The notes beneath the pieces were generated by a model, which did not search any database, was not told the DNA's origin, and saw nothing but the letters and a program-made list of their open reading frames with translations. A DNA stretch of 64,000 nt. It comes from CALZKI01 sp964567585. Its GTDB lineage: Bacteria > Bacillota > Clostridia > Lachnospirales > Lachnospiraceae. The stretch spans positions 8,673 through 72,672 of the forward strand of contig CAZMND010000002.1 in NCBI GenBank assembly GCA_964567585.1, read 5' to 3'. Below are positions 39,704-49,263 of this stretch, in pieces. The position numbers were made by a program, and so were the translations under genes. Every line of letters begins with the position of its first letter. Position 1 is the stretch's first letter.

Positions 39704-42364
39704 ATGCCAGATATCAATATGTCAGAATTGACACCAATGATGCAACAATATTTAGAGACAAAAAACGCGTATAAGGATTGTATTCTTTTTTACCGTCTTG
39801 GTGATTTTTATGAAATGTTTTTTGAAGATGCACAGACTGCTTCCAAGGAACTTGAAATCACATTGACAGGTAAAAACTGCGGTCTTGCTGAGCGTGCGCC
39901 GATGTGTGGTGTTCCGTATCATGCGTTGGAAGGTTATTTGAATAAATTAGTTTCAAAAGGCTACAAAGTAGCAATTTGTGAACAGGTAGAAGATCCAAAA
40001 CAGGCAAAAGGGATTGTTAAACGAGAAGTAGTCCGCATTGTTACACCGGGTACCAATACAAATCCACAGGCCATTGATGAACGAAAGAATAATTATATTA
40101 TGTGTATTACCTATCTGCCGGAAAAAATAGGTATTTCCGTGGCAGATGTTACAACGGGCGACTATTTTGTTACAGAAGTGGAATCACTGAAAAAACTGAT
40201 GGACGAGCTGATGAAGTATTCACCCAGTGAAATTATTTGTAACGATGCTCTTTTACTAAGTGGCATTGATGTGGAGGATTTACGCGGGAGACTGCGTATA
40301 TGTGTTAATGCGCTGGAACCACATTATTTTGATGATGACGCCTGCAAAAAATGTCTGATGAAGCATTTTAAAGTGAATGTTTTAACAGGGCTTGGAATTG
40401 AAGATTTCCCGGTTGGAGTGATTGCGGCGGGAGCTCTTCTGTTATATTTATATGAGACACAAAAAAATGATTTGACACATTTTACGCATTTGGTTCCGTA
40501 TTTGCCAAGTAAGTTTATGCTTCTTGACAGTTCAACAAGACGTAATTTGGAACTTGTGGAAACCTTACGTGAAAAGCAAAAAAGAGGCTCGCTTTTGTGG
40601 GTGCTTGATAAGACAAAAACCGCTATGGGCGGTAGATGTCTTCGAAGCTATATTGAACAGCCTCTGATTGAAAAGGATGAAATCAATGCCCGCCTCGATG
40701 CGATTGAAGAATTGAACAAAGATACGGTATCAAGAGATGAACTTCGTGAATATTTAAATCCGATTTACGATTTGGAACGTCTCCTTGGCCGAATCAGTTA
40801 TAAAACAGCCAATCCAAGAGATTTGATTGCATTTGCATCTTCTTTAAGAATGCTTCCGCATATTAAAACCGTACTTAGTGGCTTTGAAAAGCAGCTTTTG
40901 AGCCAAATCAATGAAGAAATAGATGATTTACAGGATATTTATCATTTGATTGATGATTCCATTACCGAAGAACCGCCGATTCTGGTACGTGAAGGCGGCA
41001 TAATTAAGGACGGCTTTAATGAATTGATTGATAATCTTCGCCGGGCAAAAACAGAAGGAAAAAGCTGGCTTGCCAAATTGGAAGAGGATGACCGTCAAAG
41101 AACCGGTATTAAAAATTTAAAAATTAAATACAACAAAGTTTTCGGCTACTATTTTGAGGTGACGAATTCCTATAAAGATTTGGTTCCGGAGGATTATATC
41201 CGTAAACAGACTTTAGCCAATGCGGAACGCTACACAACGCCTCAATTAAAGGAATTGGAAGATACTATTTTGAATGCCGAGGACAAATTAGTTTCCCTGG
41301 AATATGAATTGTTCTGTGAAATCAGGGATGCCATCGCATGTGAAATTGAGAGAATTCAGAAAACTGCAAAGGCAATTGCAAAACTGGATGTTTTTACATC
41401 GCTTTCCTTTGTTTCGGAAAGAAATGGCTATATCAGACCAAAACTCAATGATAAAGGTGTCATTGATATTAAAGACGGAAGACACCCGGTTGTGGAAAAA
41501 ATGATTGTCAATGATATGTTTGTATCAAATGATACATATTTAGACAACGGAAACAACTGTATTTCCATTATTACAGGACCGAATATGGCCGGAAAATCAA
41601 CATACATGAGACAGACGGCTTTAATTGTACTGATGGCTCAGGTGGGTTGTTTTGTTCCTGCAGCGAAGGCAAATATCGGTATAGTGGACCGCATTTTTAC
41701 CCGTGTGGGTGCATCCGACGACTTATCAAGCGGTCAAAGTACCTTTATGGTGGAAATGAACGAGGTTGCCAATATTTTAAGAAATGCAACACCGAACAGT
41801 CTGCTTATTTTAGATGAAATTGGACGTGGAACATCCACTTTTGATGGCTTGAGTATCGCCTGGGCGGTGATTGAACATATCAGTAATCGGAAATTCTTGG
41901 GTGCAAAGACTTTATTTGCAACGCATTATCATGAACTTACGGAACTGGAAGGGAAAATGAGCAATGTAAACAACTATTGTATTGCCGTAAAAGAAAAAGG
42001 AGACGACATCGTCTTTTTACGAAAAATCGTAAAAGGTGGTGCCGATAAGAGTTACGGTATTCAGGTTGCAAAGCTTGCCGGAGTTCCGGATATTGTAATC
42101 AACAGAGCCAAAGAAATCGTTGTGGAACTTTGTGACAATGATATTATTGAAAAAATTCAAAACATCACGGTTGGTAATAAAACAGAAACAAAAAAAGTTA
42201 CATTACCAAAAGATGAGGATTTAGACCAGTTGTCATTATTTGATACGGTAAAAGATGAAGATATTATAAACGAAATTAAGGAGTTGGATATTTCCAATTT
42301 AACTCCGATTGATGCCCTTAACACGTTAGACCGGTTTAAACGTAAACTTTTAAACCGATGGTAG
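39704..42364 (+). CDS. mutS: DNA mismatch repair protein MutS
   Basis: This 886-residue protein has the mismatch-binding N-terminus with Phe-Tyr-Glu-Met-Phe, then connector, lever and clamp domains. The C-terminal ABC-type ATPase has Walker A Gly-Pro-Asn-Met-Ala-Gly-Lys-Ser-Thr, the Ser-Ser-Gly-Gln-Ser-Thr-Phe signature and Walker B Leu-Leu-Ile-Leu-Asp-Glu. It recognises mismatches and recruits MutL, encoded 11 bp downstream. Start follows AGAAGGT. Length is normal. Confidence 0.97.
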   Translation: MPDINMSELTPMMQQYLETKNAYKDCILFYRLGDFYEMFFEDAQTASKELEITLTGKNCGLAERAPMCGVPYHALEGYLNKLVSKGYKVAICEQVEDPKQAKGIVKREVVRIVTPGTNTNPQAIDERKNNYIMCITYLPEKIGISVADVTTGDYFVTEVESLKKLMDELMKYSPSEIICNDALLLSGIDVEDLRGRLRICVNALEPHYFDDDACKKCLMKHFKVNVLTGLGIEDFPVGVIAAGALLLYLYETQKNDLTHFTHLVPYLPSKFMLLDSSTRRNLELVETLREKQKRGSLLWVLDKTKTAMGGRCLRSYIEQPLIEKDEINARLDAIEELNKDTVSRDELREYLNPIYDLERLLGRISYKTANPRDLIAFASSLRMLPHIKTVLSGFEKQLLSQINEEIDDLQDIYHLIDDSITEEPPILVREGGIIKDGFNELIDNLRRAKTEGKSWLAKLEEDDRQRTGIKNLKIKYNKVFGYYFEVTNSYKDLVPEDYIRKQTLANAERYTTPQLKELEDTILNAEDKLVSLEYELFCEIRDAIACEIERIQKTAKAIAKLDVFTSLSFVSERNGYIRPKLNDKGVIDIKDGRHPVVEKMIVNDMFVSNDTYLDNGNNCISIITGPNMAGKSTYMRQTALIVLMAQVGCFVPAAKANIGIVDRIFTRVGASDDLSSGQSTFMVEMNEVANILRNATPNSLLILDEIGRGTSTFDGLSIAWAVIEHISNRKFLGAKTLFATHYHELTELEGKMSNVNNYCIAVKEKGDDIVFLRKIVKGGADKSYGIQVAKLAGVPDIVINRAKEIVVELCDNDIIEKIQNITVGNKTETKKVTLPKDEDLDQLSLFDTVKDEDIINEIKELDISNLTPIDALNTLDRFKRKLLNRW

Positions 42365-42375
42365 GAGGAAAGTAA

Positions 42376-44277
42376 ATGGCTGCAATTCATTTATTGGATC
42401 ATAATACTATTGATAAAATTGCTGCAGGTGAAGTAGTAGAAAAGCCTGCAAGTGTGGTAAAAGAATTAGTGGAAAATGCCATTGATGCGGGTGCTACGGC
42501 ACTTACAATCGAAATTAAAAACGGAGGCATTGACTATATCCGTATTACGGACAACGGAACGGGAATTGACAGCAGTGATGTGAAAAATGCATTTCTGCGC
42601 CATGCTACCAGTAAAATCGAAAAAGCAGATGATTTGCAGTTTGTTACAACTCTGGGTTTCCGCGGCGAAGCTTTGTCAAGTATCAGTGCCGTTGCCAAGG
42701 TAGAACTGATTACAAAAACAAAGGATTCTCTTCTTGGCACCAGATATGTTATTGAAGGAGCGAACGAAGTGGAGTTTTCAGAGGTAGGAGCTCCGAATGG
42801 GACAACCATTATTGTCAGAAATTTGTTTTATAATGTTCCTGCCAGAAGAAAGTTTTTGAATTCACCGATTACAGAAGGTGGCTATATTGCAGATTTAGTA
42901 GAGCATATTGCACTTTCAAAACCACATATTTCTTTTAAATTTATTAACGGAAGAGACGTGAAATTCCATACCTCCGGAAACGACGATTTGAAAGAAATTG
43001 TTTACAGGATTTATGGAAAAGATACGGCAGATGCGCTTATTCCAATTGATTATAAGTCGGATTTTATGCATATGACCGGCTATTTGGGAAAGCCTGTGTT
43101 AAATCGTGGATCCAGAGGCTTTGAAAATTATTTTGTAAACGGCAGATATATTAAAAGTAAAGTGATTTCAGGAGCTATCGAAGAAGGATATAAAGAATTT
43201 TTAATGCAGCATAAGTTCCCGTTTACGGTTTTGCATATTGCGACAAAGCCTGAACAGGTAGATGTTAATGTGCATCCTACCAAAATGGATGTGCGAATTA
43301 CAGGAGAAAGAGATTTTTATGAAGATATTAAAACGGCCGTATATCAGGCTTTGAAAGAAAGTGAACTGATACCTGAGTTTTCATTGGTAGAAGAAGAAAA
43401 AGAGAAAATTAATTATAAAGATGCCATTATTCCGGAACCGTTTGAAGAAAAAAGATTAGAAAATATGCGTGTTTCGGAAGAAAAGACGAAATATTCTGAA
43501 AATGGCGAAAAATACGGGAATTTGCAAGAAAAGTTGCAAAAATGGGAAGAAAACCAGATTTTAGGAGAAGATATAGCACGTCTTTTGGTGAAAAATGAAA
43601 AGAAACCTTCAAACAATATTATCAAAGCAAGAGACCATATAATCGTTGAAAAACCTGTGCAAATGAACTTTTTTGAAGAGAAACTTCTGACAAAGGAAGC
43701 CAAGGAAGAATATGAAATTTTAGGTCAGATTTTTGATACGTACTGGATGGTTGCATTTAAGGACAAGTTGTATATTATTGACCAGCATGCGGCCCACGAG
43801 AAAGTAAAGTATGAAGAGTTTATGAAAAAATTTGAGGAAAAAGAACTTGTTTCCCAGACCTTGAATCCGCCGATTATTGTTTCATTATCATCTAAAGAGG
43901 AAACAGTTTTAAAGACGAATTGGGACATTTTCAGCAGTCTTGGTTTTAATATCGAGGAATTCGGCGGCAATGAATATGCTTTAAGATGCGTGCCGCTGGA
44001 TTTGTACGGACAAAATGAGCAGTCTCTTTTCTTAAGTGTTTTGGATGAACTTTGCGAGGATGACAATAAAGGCACATTGACCATTGAACAGAAAATTGCC
44101 TCTATGTCTTGTAAGGCGGCTGTGAAGGGGAATAACAAACTGTCCAAAGAAGAGATGATTTCACTTATCGACCAGCTTTTGGAATTAGAAAACCCATACA
44201 ACTGTCCTCACGGAAGACCGACAATTATCTCTATGAGTAAATATGAAATCGAAAAGAAATTTAAGAGAATAGTTTAA
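42376..44277 (+). CDS. mutL: DNA mismatch repair protein MutL (endonuclease type)
   Basis: This 633-residue protein has the GHKL ATPase N-terminus: Ile-Ala-Ala-Gly-Glu-Val-Val, Glu-Asn-Ala-Ile-Asp-Ala-Gly-Ala, Asp-Asn-Gly-Thr-Gly-Ile and Gly-Phe-Arg-Gly-Glu-Ala-Leu. The C-terminal dimerisation domain keeps the nuclease motif DQHA-x2-E-x4-E (Asp-Gln-His-Ala-Ala-His-Glu-Lys-Val-Lys-Tyr-Glu) and a terminal Cys-Pro-His-Gly-Arg-Pro. So strand incision is by MutL itself and no MutH is needed. The linker (about 340-430) is charged and variable, as usual. Confidence 0.97.
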   Translation: MAAIHLLDHNTIDKIAAGEVVEKPASVVKELVENAIDAGATALTIEIKNGGIDYIRITDNGTGIDSSDVKNAFLRHATSKIEKADDLQFVTTLGFRGEALSSISAVAKVELITKTKDSLLGTRYVIEGANEVEFSEVGAPNGTTIIVRNLFYNVPARRKFLNSPITEGGYIADLVEHIALSKPHISFKFINGRDVKFHTSGNDDLKEIVYRIYGKDTADALIPIDYKSDFMHMTGYLGKPVLNRGSRGFENYFVNGRYIKSKVISGAIEEGYKEFLMQHKFPFTVLHIATKPEQVDVNVHPTKMDVRITGERDFYEDIKTAVYQALKESELIPEFSLVEEEKEKINYKDAIIPEPFEEKRLENMRVSEEKTKYSENGEKYGNLQEKLQKWEENQILGEDIARLLVKNEKKPSNNIIKARDHIIVEKPVQMNFFEEKLLTKEAKEEYEILGQIFDTYWMVAFKDKLYIIDQHAAHEKVKYEEFMKKFEEKELVSQTLNPPIIVSLSSKEETVLKTNWDIFSSLGFNIEEFGGNEYALRCVPLDLYGQNEQSLFLSVLDELCEDDNKGTLTIEQKIASMSCKAAVKGNNKLSKEEMISLIDQLLELENPYNCPHGRPTIISMSKYEIEKKFKRIV

Positions 44278-44285
44278 GGATTTAT

Positions 44286-45236
44286 ATGAAAAAACAACCG
44301 CTTATTATTTTAACAGGGCCTACAGCAGTGGGAAAAACGGCTCTTTCCATTAAACTTGCAAAAGCAGTAAATGGGGAAATTATTTCCGCAGATTCTATGC
44401 AGGTTTACAAAGGGATGGATATTGGTTCCGCCAAGATTATGCCGCATGAAACGGAAGGTGTAAAGCATCACTTGATTGATGTTTTAGAACCGTCTGAGGA
44501 ATTTAATATTGTAAAATTTCAGGAACTTGCGAAAAAGGCTATGGATGATATTTATGCCAAAGGAAAAATTCCCATTATAGCCGGTGGAACCGGGTTTTAT
44601 ATCCAGTCTGTTTTGTATGATATAGATTTTGATGCAAATGAAGAAAGCAAAGAATACAGAACCTATCTGGAGGGGATTGCGGCTACGGAGGATGGCGAAA
44701 AGAGGCTGTATGAAATGTTGAAAGCAGCAGATCCAAAATCCGCAGAAATCATCCACGAAAACAATGTAAAAAGAGTCATTCGTGCCCTGGAATTTTTCAA
44801 AGAAACAGGGACACCGATTTCTGACCACAACGAGGAACAACGGCAAAAGGAGTCGCCATATAATTTTTGTTATTTTGTTTTAAACGATGATAGAGAAAAA
44901 TTGTATCAAAATATTGAAAAGCGTGTGGATTTGATGCTTAGTGCAGGACTGTTGGATGAAGTTAAATCGTTACACGAAAAAGGTTATACCAAAGATATGG
45001 TTTCCATGCAGGGGCTTGGATATAAAGAAATATTGGATTATTTTGATGGTGAAATCACTTTGGATAGGGCTCTTTATTTAATAAAAAGAGACACAAGACA
45101 TTTTGCCAAAAGACAGTTGACATGGTTTCGTCGCGAAAAGACGGTTACATGGGTAAACAAACCGGAATTTTATTACGATAATCAGCAGATTTTGGACTAT
45201 ATGTTAACAAAATTAAAGGAGAAAGACATCCTATGA
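44286..45236 (+). CDS. miaA: tRNA dimethylallyltransferase
   Basis: This 316-residue protein starts after TTAAGGATTTAT. The P-loop Gly-Pro-Thr-Ala-Val-Gly-Lys-Thr-Ala-Leu-Ser, Ser-Ala-Asp-Ser-Met-Gln-Val-Tyr, Gly-Gly-Thr-Gly-Phe-Tyr and the Arg-Ala-Leu-Glu-Phe and Gln-Leu-Thr-Trp-Phe-Arg segments mark MiaA. It isopentenylates A37 of tRNAs reading U-starting codons. mutS-mutL-miaA is a common clostridial order. It overlaps the next gene by 4 bp. Confidence 0.96.
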   Translation: MKKQPLIILTGPTAVGKTALSIKLAKAVNGEIISADSMQVYKGMDIGSAKIMPHETEGVKHHLIDVLEPSEEFNIVKFQELAKKAMDDIYAKGKIPIIAGGTGFYIQSVLYDIDFDANEESKEYRTYLEGIAATEDGEKRLYEMLKAADPKSAEIIHENNVKRVIRALEFFKETGTPISDHNEEQRQKESPYNFCYFVLNDDREKLYQNIEKRVDLMLSAGLLDEVKSLHEKGYTKDMVSMQGLGYKEILDYFDGEITLDRALYLIKRDTRHFAKRQLTWFRREKTVTWVNKPEFYYDNQQILDYMLTKLKEKDIL

Positions 45237-46531
45237 TACAGACAGAAAGTATAAACAATCTTTTTAAGGAAATGGGAATATCGGATGAAGTCTATGCTTA
45301 TTCCCAAAAAGTGCTGGATGAATTGAAGGGTAGATTTGAAGAGATTGATGCAGTTTGCGAATATAATCAGTTAAAGGTTTTGAAAGCACTTCAGGACTGT
45401 CGTGTGAGTGAGGCTTGTTTGTATGGTTCTACCGGTTATGGCTATAACGATATCGGAAGAGATACCTTGGAACAGGTTTACGCTCATATTTTTCACACAG
45501 AGGATGCATTGGTACGTCCTCAGATTACTTGTGGAACACATGCGTTGGCACTTGCTCTTATGAGTAATTTACGCCCGGGAGATGAACTCTTATCACCGGT
45601 AGGAAAACCTTATGATACGTTGGAAGAGGTTATTGGAATCAGAGAATCCAAAGGTTCATTAAAAGAATATGGTATTTCTTATAAACAGGTGGATTTACTT
45701 CCAAATGGTACATTTGACTATGAAAATATCAAAAAAGCCATCAATGAAAAAACAAAGCTTGTTACAATCCAGCGTTCAAAAGGTTATCAGACAAGACCGA
45801 CTTTTTCCGTGAAACAAATCGGCGAATTGATTGCATTTATCAAAAATATTAAACCGGAAATTATTTGTATGGTGGATAACTGTTACGGTGAATTTGTGGA
45901 AACAATAGAACCAAGCGATGTGGGCGCGGATATGATAGTTGGTTCTTTGATTAAGAATCCGGGCGGTGGTCTGGCACCTATCGGCGGCTATATTGCAGGC
46001 AAAAAAGAGTGTGTGGAAAATGCGGCCTATCGTCTGACTTCGCCGGGACTTGGAAAAGAAGTGGGTGCATCTTTAGGTGTGTTGGAAAAATTCTACCAGG
46101 GCTTGTTTTTGGCACCAACCGTTACATCCGGTGCCTTAAAAGGTGCGATTTTTGCGGCTGATTTGTATGAAAAATTAGGATATAAGGTGATTCCAAACAG
46201 TACGGAATCCAGACATGACATTATTCAGGCAATTGAATTCGGTACTAAAGAAGGTATGGTTGCTTTTTGTAAAGGCATCCAGGCGGCAGCACCTATTGAC
46301 AGCTTTGTTACACCGGAGCCATGGGCAATGCCTGGGTATGATTCCGACGTAATTATGGCGGCGGGTGCATTTGTATCGGGTTCTTCCATCGAACTGAGCG
46401 CGGATGGACCTGTAAAAGAACCATATGCAGTGTATTTCCAGGGTGGACTCACATGGCATCACGCCAAATTCGGAATGATGAAAACCTTGCAGTCTTTGTT
46501 GGATGAAGGGGTAATTTCGAACCTTGTGTAA
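45233..46531 (+). CDS. PLP enzyme of the methionine gamma-lyase/aluminium-resistance family
   Basis: This 432-residue protein belongs to the family often labelled aluminium resistance protein (YnbB type): Gly-Ser-Thr-Gly-Tyr-Gly-Tyr-Asn-Asp, Arg-Pro-Gln-Ile-x-Cys-Gly-Thr-His-Ala. The PLP-Lys region is Gly-Ser-Leu-Ile-Lys-Asn-Pro-Gly-Gly-Gly. It is predicted to cleave C-S bonds of sulfur amino acids; the physiological substrate is unsettled. It follows miaA with a 4-bp overlap, an arrangement often seen in clostridia, and no gene follows closely. Confidence 0.9.
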   Translation: MIQTESINNLFKEMGISDEVYAYSQKVLDELKGRFEEIDAVCEYNQLKVLKALQDCRVSEACLYGSTGYGYNDIGRDTLEQVYAHIFHTEDALVRPQITCGTHALALALMSNLRPGDELLSPVGKPYDTLEEVIGIRESKGSLKEYGISYKQVDLLPNGTFDYENIKKAINEKTKLVTIQRSKGYQTRPTFSVKQIGELIAFIKNIKPEIICMVDNCYGEFVETIEPSDVGADMIVGSLIKNPGGGLAPIGGYIAGKKECVENAAYRLTSPGLGKEVGASLGVLEKFYQGLFLAPTVTSGALKGAIFAADLYEKLGYKVIPNSTESRHDIIQAIEFGTKEGMVAFCKGIQAAAPIDSFVTPEPWAMPGYDSDVIMAAGAFVSGSSIELSADGPVKEPYAVYFQGGLTWHHAKFGMMKTLQSLLDEGVISNLV

Positions 46532-46581
46532 AATTATGCGATAAATAAATAAAATTTAACGCAATTTTAAGCTGTCTTTTA

Positions 46582-46610
46582 TATACATATTTTTTTCATT
46601 ATGATAAAAT
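46582..46610 (+). promoter_or_regulatory. possible sigma-A-type promoter upstream of radC
   Basis: TATACA (46582-46587), a 17-bp spacer and TAAAAT (46605-46610) lie in the A/T-rich gap before radC. Matches are 4/6 and 5/6 to consensus; in such A/T-rich DNA this is only suggestive. Confidence 0.35.
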
Positions 46611-46668
46611 AATATGTTGTGAAACGATGATTTATTCTCCCGGAGAGAAGGTTTTTAGGGGAGAAAAA

Positions 46669-47334
46669 ATGACAAATAAACCTTATGACAAATTTAAAGA
46701 GTTGGGCGCATCTGCGCTGTCAAACGAAGAACTACTGGCTATTATTTTAAGGACAGGCACAAGTAATAAGCCGGCACTTAAAATCGCAGAAGAAATTTTA
46801 AACACAAAAGATGCGTATGACGGCAAGTTAACGGGGCTTTATCACAAATCCTTAAAGCAGCTTATGGAAATAGAAGGAATTGGTGAAGTGAAGGCAATCA
46901 AGTTAAAATGTCTTACGGAATTGTCTATGCGAATGGCGAAAGAACGGCTTGATAACCGGCTGATTTTTCAAAATCCTGAAGAAATTGCTGCTTACTATAT
47001 GGAGTCTTTTAGGCATCTGGAGGTGGAAAAAGTTTTTCTTTTATGCCTTGATAACCAACTAAGGCTCATAAAAGAGTGTGAACTTTCAAAAGGTACAATC
47101 AATGCGTCTTTGATTTCACCAAGAGAAATTTTTATTGAAGCACTGAATGCAAAAGCTGTACATATTTTGCTTATACACAACCACCCAAGCGGTGATCCGA
47201 TGCCAAGCCGGGCGGATGTGCAAATTAGCAAAAAGGTTATGGAGGCCGGTGAAGTGATAGATATCAGACTATTGGATCATATCATTATCGGCGACCATTC
47301 TTATGTAAGTTTGAAAGAACAAAAAATAATTTAG
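46669..47334 (+). CDS. radC: RadC-family protein (JAMM/MPN+ domain)
   Basis: I prefer ATG 46669 (MTNKPYDKF), just after AGGGGAG, giving 221 residues; ATG 46627 is in frame but has no clear ribosome-binding site. An N-terminal helix-hairpin-helix (Gly-Ile-Gly-Glu-Val-Lys-Ala) follows Leu-Ser-Asn-Glu-Glu-Leu-Leu-Ala-Ile-Ile-Leu-Arg-Thr-Gly-Thr. The C-terminal JAMM metal motif is His-Asn-His-Pro-Ser-Gly-Asp-Pro with an upstream Glu. Despite the name, a repair role is unproven. It often neighbours mreB, as here. Confidence 0.93.
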   Translation: MTNKPYDKFKELGASALSNEELLAIILRTGTSNKPALKIAEEILNTKDAYDGKLTGLYHKSLKQLMEIEGIGEVKAIKLKCLTELSMRMAKERLDNRLIFQNPEEIAAYYMESFRHLEVEKVFLLCLDNQLRLIKECELSKGTINASLISPREIFIEALNAKAVHILLIHNHPSGDPMPSRADVQISKKVMEAGEVIDIRLLDHIIIGDHSYVSLKEQKII

Positions 47335-47362
47335 ATAAACAAAAGTTGGAAAGGAGTTCATT

Positions 47363-48373
47363 ATGGCAATGAACGCATACGGTATCGATTTAGGTACAAG
47401 CACAATTAAAATTTATAGTAAAAACGATGACAAATATCTTGTGGAGAAAAATATGATTGCCATCGAAAATAAACGCAATATTTTTGCCTACGGTGACTCG
47501 GCTTTTGAAATGTTTGAAAAAGCACCGTCAAATATCCAGATTTCTTATCCTTTATGCAAAGGTGTTATTGCGGATATCAAAAATATGGAAACATTAATCA
47601 AGTTTTTCCTTAGTGATATAAATAACGGAAGCGTAAAACCGGCTGATTACTATATTGCAGTTCCGACAGATGTTACGGAAGTGGAAAAAAGAGCTTTTTA
47701 TGATTTGATTAAAGATGCTAATATCAAAGCAAAAAAAATCATGGTTGTAGAAAAAGCAGTAGCCGATGGTTTTGGTATGGATATTGACGTGAAAAATGCC
47801 CAGGGTGTGCTTGTAGTAAACGTAGGTTACGAAACAACCGAAATTTCCATCCTTTCATTAGGCGGCATTGTTTTAAGTAAACTTATCAAAGTGGGTGGAT
47901 ATAATTTTGATGAAGCAATTAAGAACGTTATCAGACGTGAATATGGATTGGTAATCGGTTCGAAAACAGCTGAAAATGTAAAAATTTCATTGATTGATCT
48001 TGCAAAAGAAGGAAAACCGGCCACTGTTTACGGTCGTGATATTGTATCGGGACTTCCTGTGGAAAGAAGTATTCCGACAGATATTTTACAAAATGTTTTG
48101 GTAGAACACTTCCGAATGATTATTGATAATATCAAGGTTATTTTGGAAAGAACTCCACCTGAATTGGCCGCAGACATTTATCGTCACGGTGTATATTTAA
48201 CAGGTGGTGCATCCCAGGTAAACAATCTTGCCCAGCAGCTTAGCAACGGCACGGGATTAAATGTAAATGTGGCAGAAAATCCGACCACAAGTGTTACTAT
48301 GGGTCTTGCAAAAATAATTAAAAATGATGCCTACAAATCTGTGGCATACACAATTGAAGGAATGAGTAAATAA
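47363..48373 (+). CDS. mreB: MreB-like cell-shape protein with altered nucleotide site
   Basis: This 336-residue actin-like protein begins with the phosphate-1 motif Gly-Ile-Asp-Leu-Gly-Thr-Ser-Thr. Gly-Val-Ile-Ala-Asp-Ile and Pro-Thr-Asp-Val-Thr-Glu-Val-Glu-Lys-Arg-Ala match MreB, and Leu-Thr-Gly-Gly-Ala-Ser is kept near the C-terminus. The phosphate-2 motif, normally Asp-Ile-Gly-Gly-Gly-Thr-Thr-Glu, reads Asn-Val-Gly-Tyr-Glu-Thr-Thr-Glu. The usual Glu-Glu-Pro-Met-Ala-Ala-Ala-Ile-Gly reads Glu-Lys-Ala-Val-Ala-Asp-Gly-Phe-Gly. Position before mreC and mreD supports a scaffold role for the elongasome. ATP hydrolysis may be weak or lost. Start follows GGAAAGGAG. Confidence 0.88.
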   Translation: MAMNAYGIDLGTSTIKIYSKNDDKYLVEKNMIAIENKRNIFAYGDSAFEMFEKAPSNIQISYPLCKGVIADIKNMETLIKFFLSDINNGSVKPADYYIAVPTDVTEVEKRAFYDLIKDANIKAKKIMVVEKAVADGFGMDIDVKNAQGVLVVNVGYETTEISILSLGGIVLSKLIKVGGYNFDEAIKNVIRREYGLVIGSKTAENVKISLIDLAKEGKPATVYGRDIVSGLPVERSIPTDILQNVLVEHFRMIIDNIKVILERTPPELAADIYRHGVYLTGGASQVNNLAQQLSNGTGLNVNVAENPTTSVTMGLAKIIKNDAYKSVAYTIEGMSK

Positions 48374-49239
48374 TGAGTCCTATTGTAAGAAAAAAAGGTG
48401 AAAAATTTAAATTACCTTCCCAATACTGGTTATTGATATTGACGCTTATCTGTTGTGGACTTGTTATTTTGAGTTTCAATACATCCATCTTTAAAGGACC
48501 TCTAAATTTTATAGCAAATTATCTGATTGTTCCGTTTCAAAATGGTGTAAGTGCCGTAGGAATCCAGATAAAAGAAAAATCCGATGAATTGGTACAAATC
48601 AGGGATTTGCTCGAGGAAAATGAACGCCTGAAAGCACAGGTGGATGAATTGTCGATTCAAAATACGGAATTACAGCAGGATCGTTATGAATTAAACACAC
48701 TTCGTCAGTTATATGAATTAGATGAACAGTATGATGAATACGAAAAAACAGGTGCCCGAATCATTGCCAGAGATAGTGGTAACTGGTATCACAGTTTTGT
48801 TATTAACAAAGGTACAAGCGATGGAATTGAAGTAGATATGAATGTAATCGCAGGTAGCGGGCTCGTGGGCCGTGTTACCGAAGTTGGTCCCGACTGGGCA
48901 AAAGTACTTTCGATTATTGCGGATAATTCCAACGTCAGTGCGACTTTGCTTTCTACAGAAGAACATCTTATTGTATCAGGTGATTTGGAACTTTACTCAC
49001 AGGGTTCTATACGTTTCAGTCAGTTGATTGACAGGGAAGAAAAAGTAGCGCACGGCGATAAAATTGTCACAAGTAATATTAGTGATAAGTATTTGCCGGG
49101 AATTTTAATCGGTTACATAGAAAGCATAGACGTGGATTCCAATAATTTAACGAAATCCGGTGAGGTAACACCGGCGGTAGATTTCGGACATTTGGATGAA
49201 GTTTTGGTAATTTTAGATAAGAAACAGACGATTAATTAA
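48373..49239 (+). CDS. mreC: rod shape-determining protein MreC
   Basis: This 288-residue protein has a cytoplasmic N-terminus, one TM helix (about 17-37), a coiled coil (about 65-110 with Leu-Leu-Glu-Glu-Asn-Glu-Arg-Leu) and a C-terminal beta-rich domain containing Gly-Leu-Val-Gly-Arg-Val and Ile-Val-Thr-Ser. It shares the last base of mreB's stop codon. MreC is the extracytoplasmic scaffold that activates the PBP2-RodA pair encoded in the same run. Confidence 0.93.
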   Translation: MSPIVRKKGEKFKLPSQYWLLILTLICCGLVILSFNTSIFKGPLNFIANYLIVPFQNGVSAVGIQIKEKSDELVQIRDLLEENERLKAQVDELSIQNTELQQDRYELNTLRQLYELDEQYDEYEKTGARIIARDSGNWYHSFVINKGTSDGIEVDMNVIAGSGLVGRVTEVGPDWAKVLSIIADNSNVSATLLSTEEHLIVSGDLELYSQGSIRFSQLIDREEKVAHGDKIVTSNISDKYLPGILIGYIESIDVDSNNLTKSGEVTPAVDFGHLDEVLVILDKKQTIN

Positions 49240-49263
49240 GATTAGTAAATAGTAGGAGAATGT

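Noticed and set aside
43725..44201. Minus-strand open frame of 158 codons over mutL
   Set aside because: It is a shadow of the MutL C-terminal domain.
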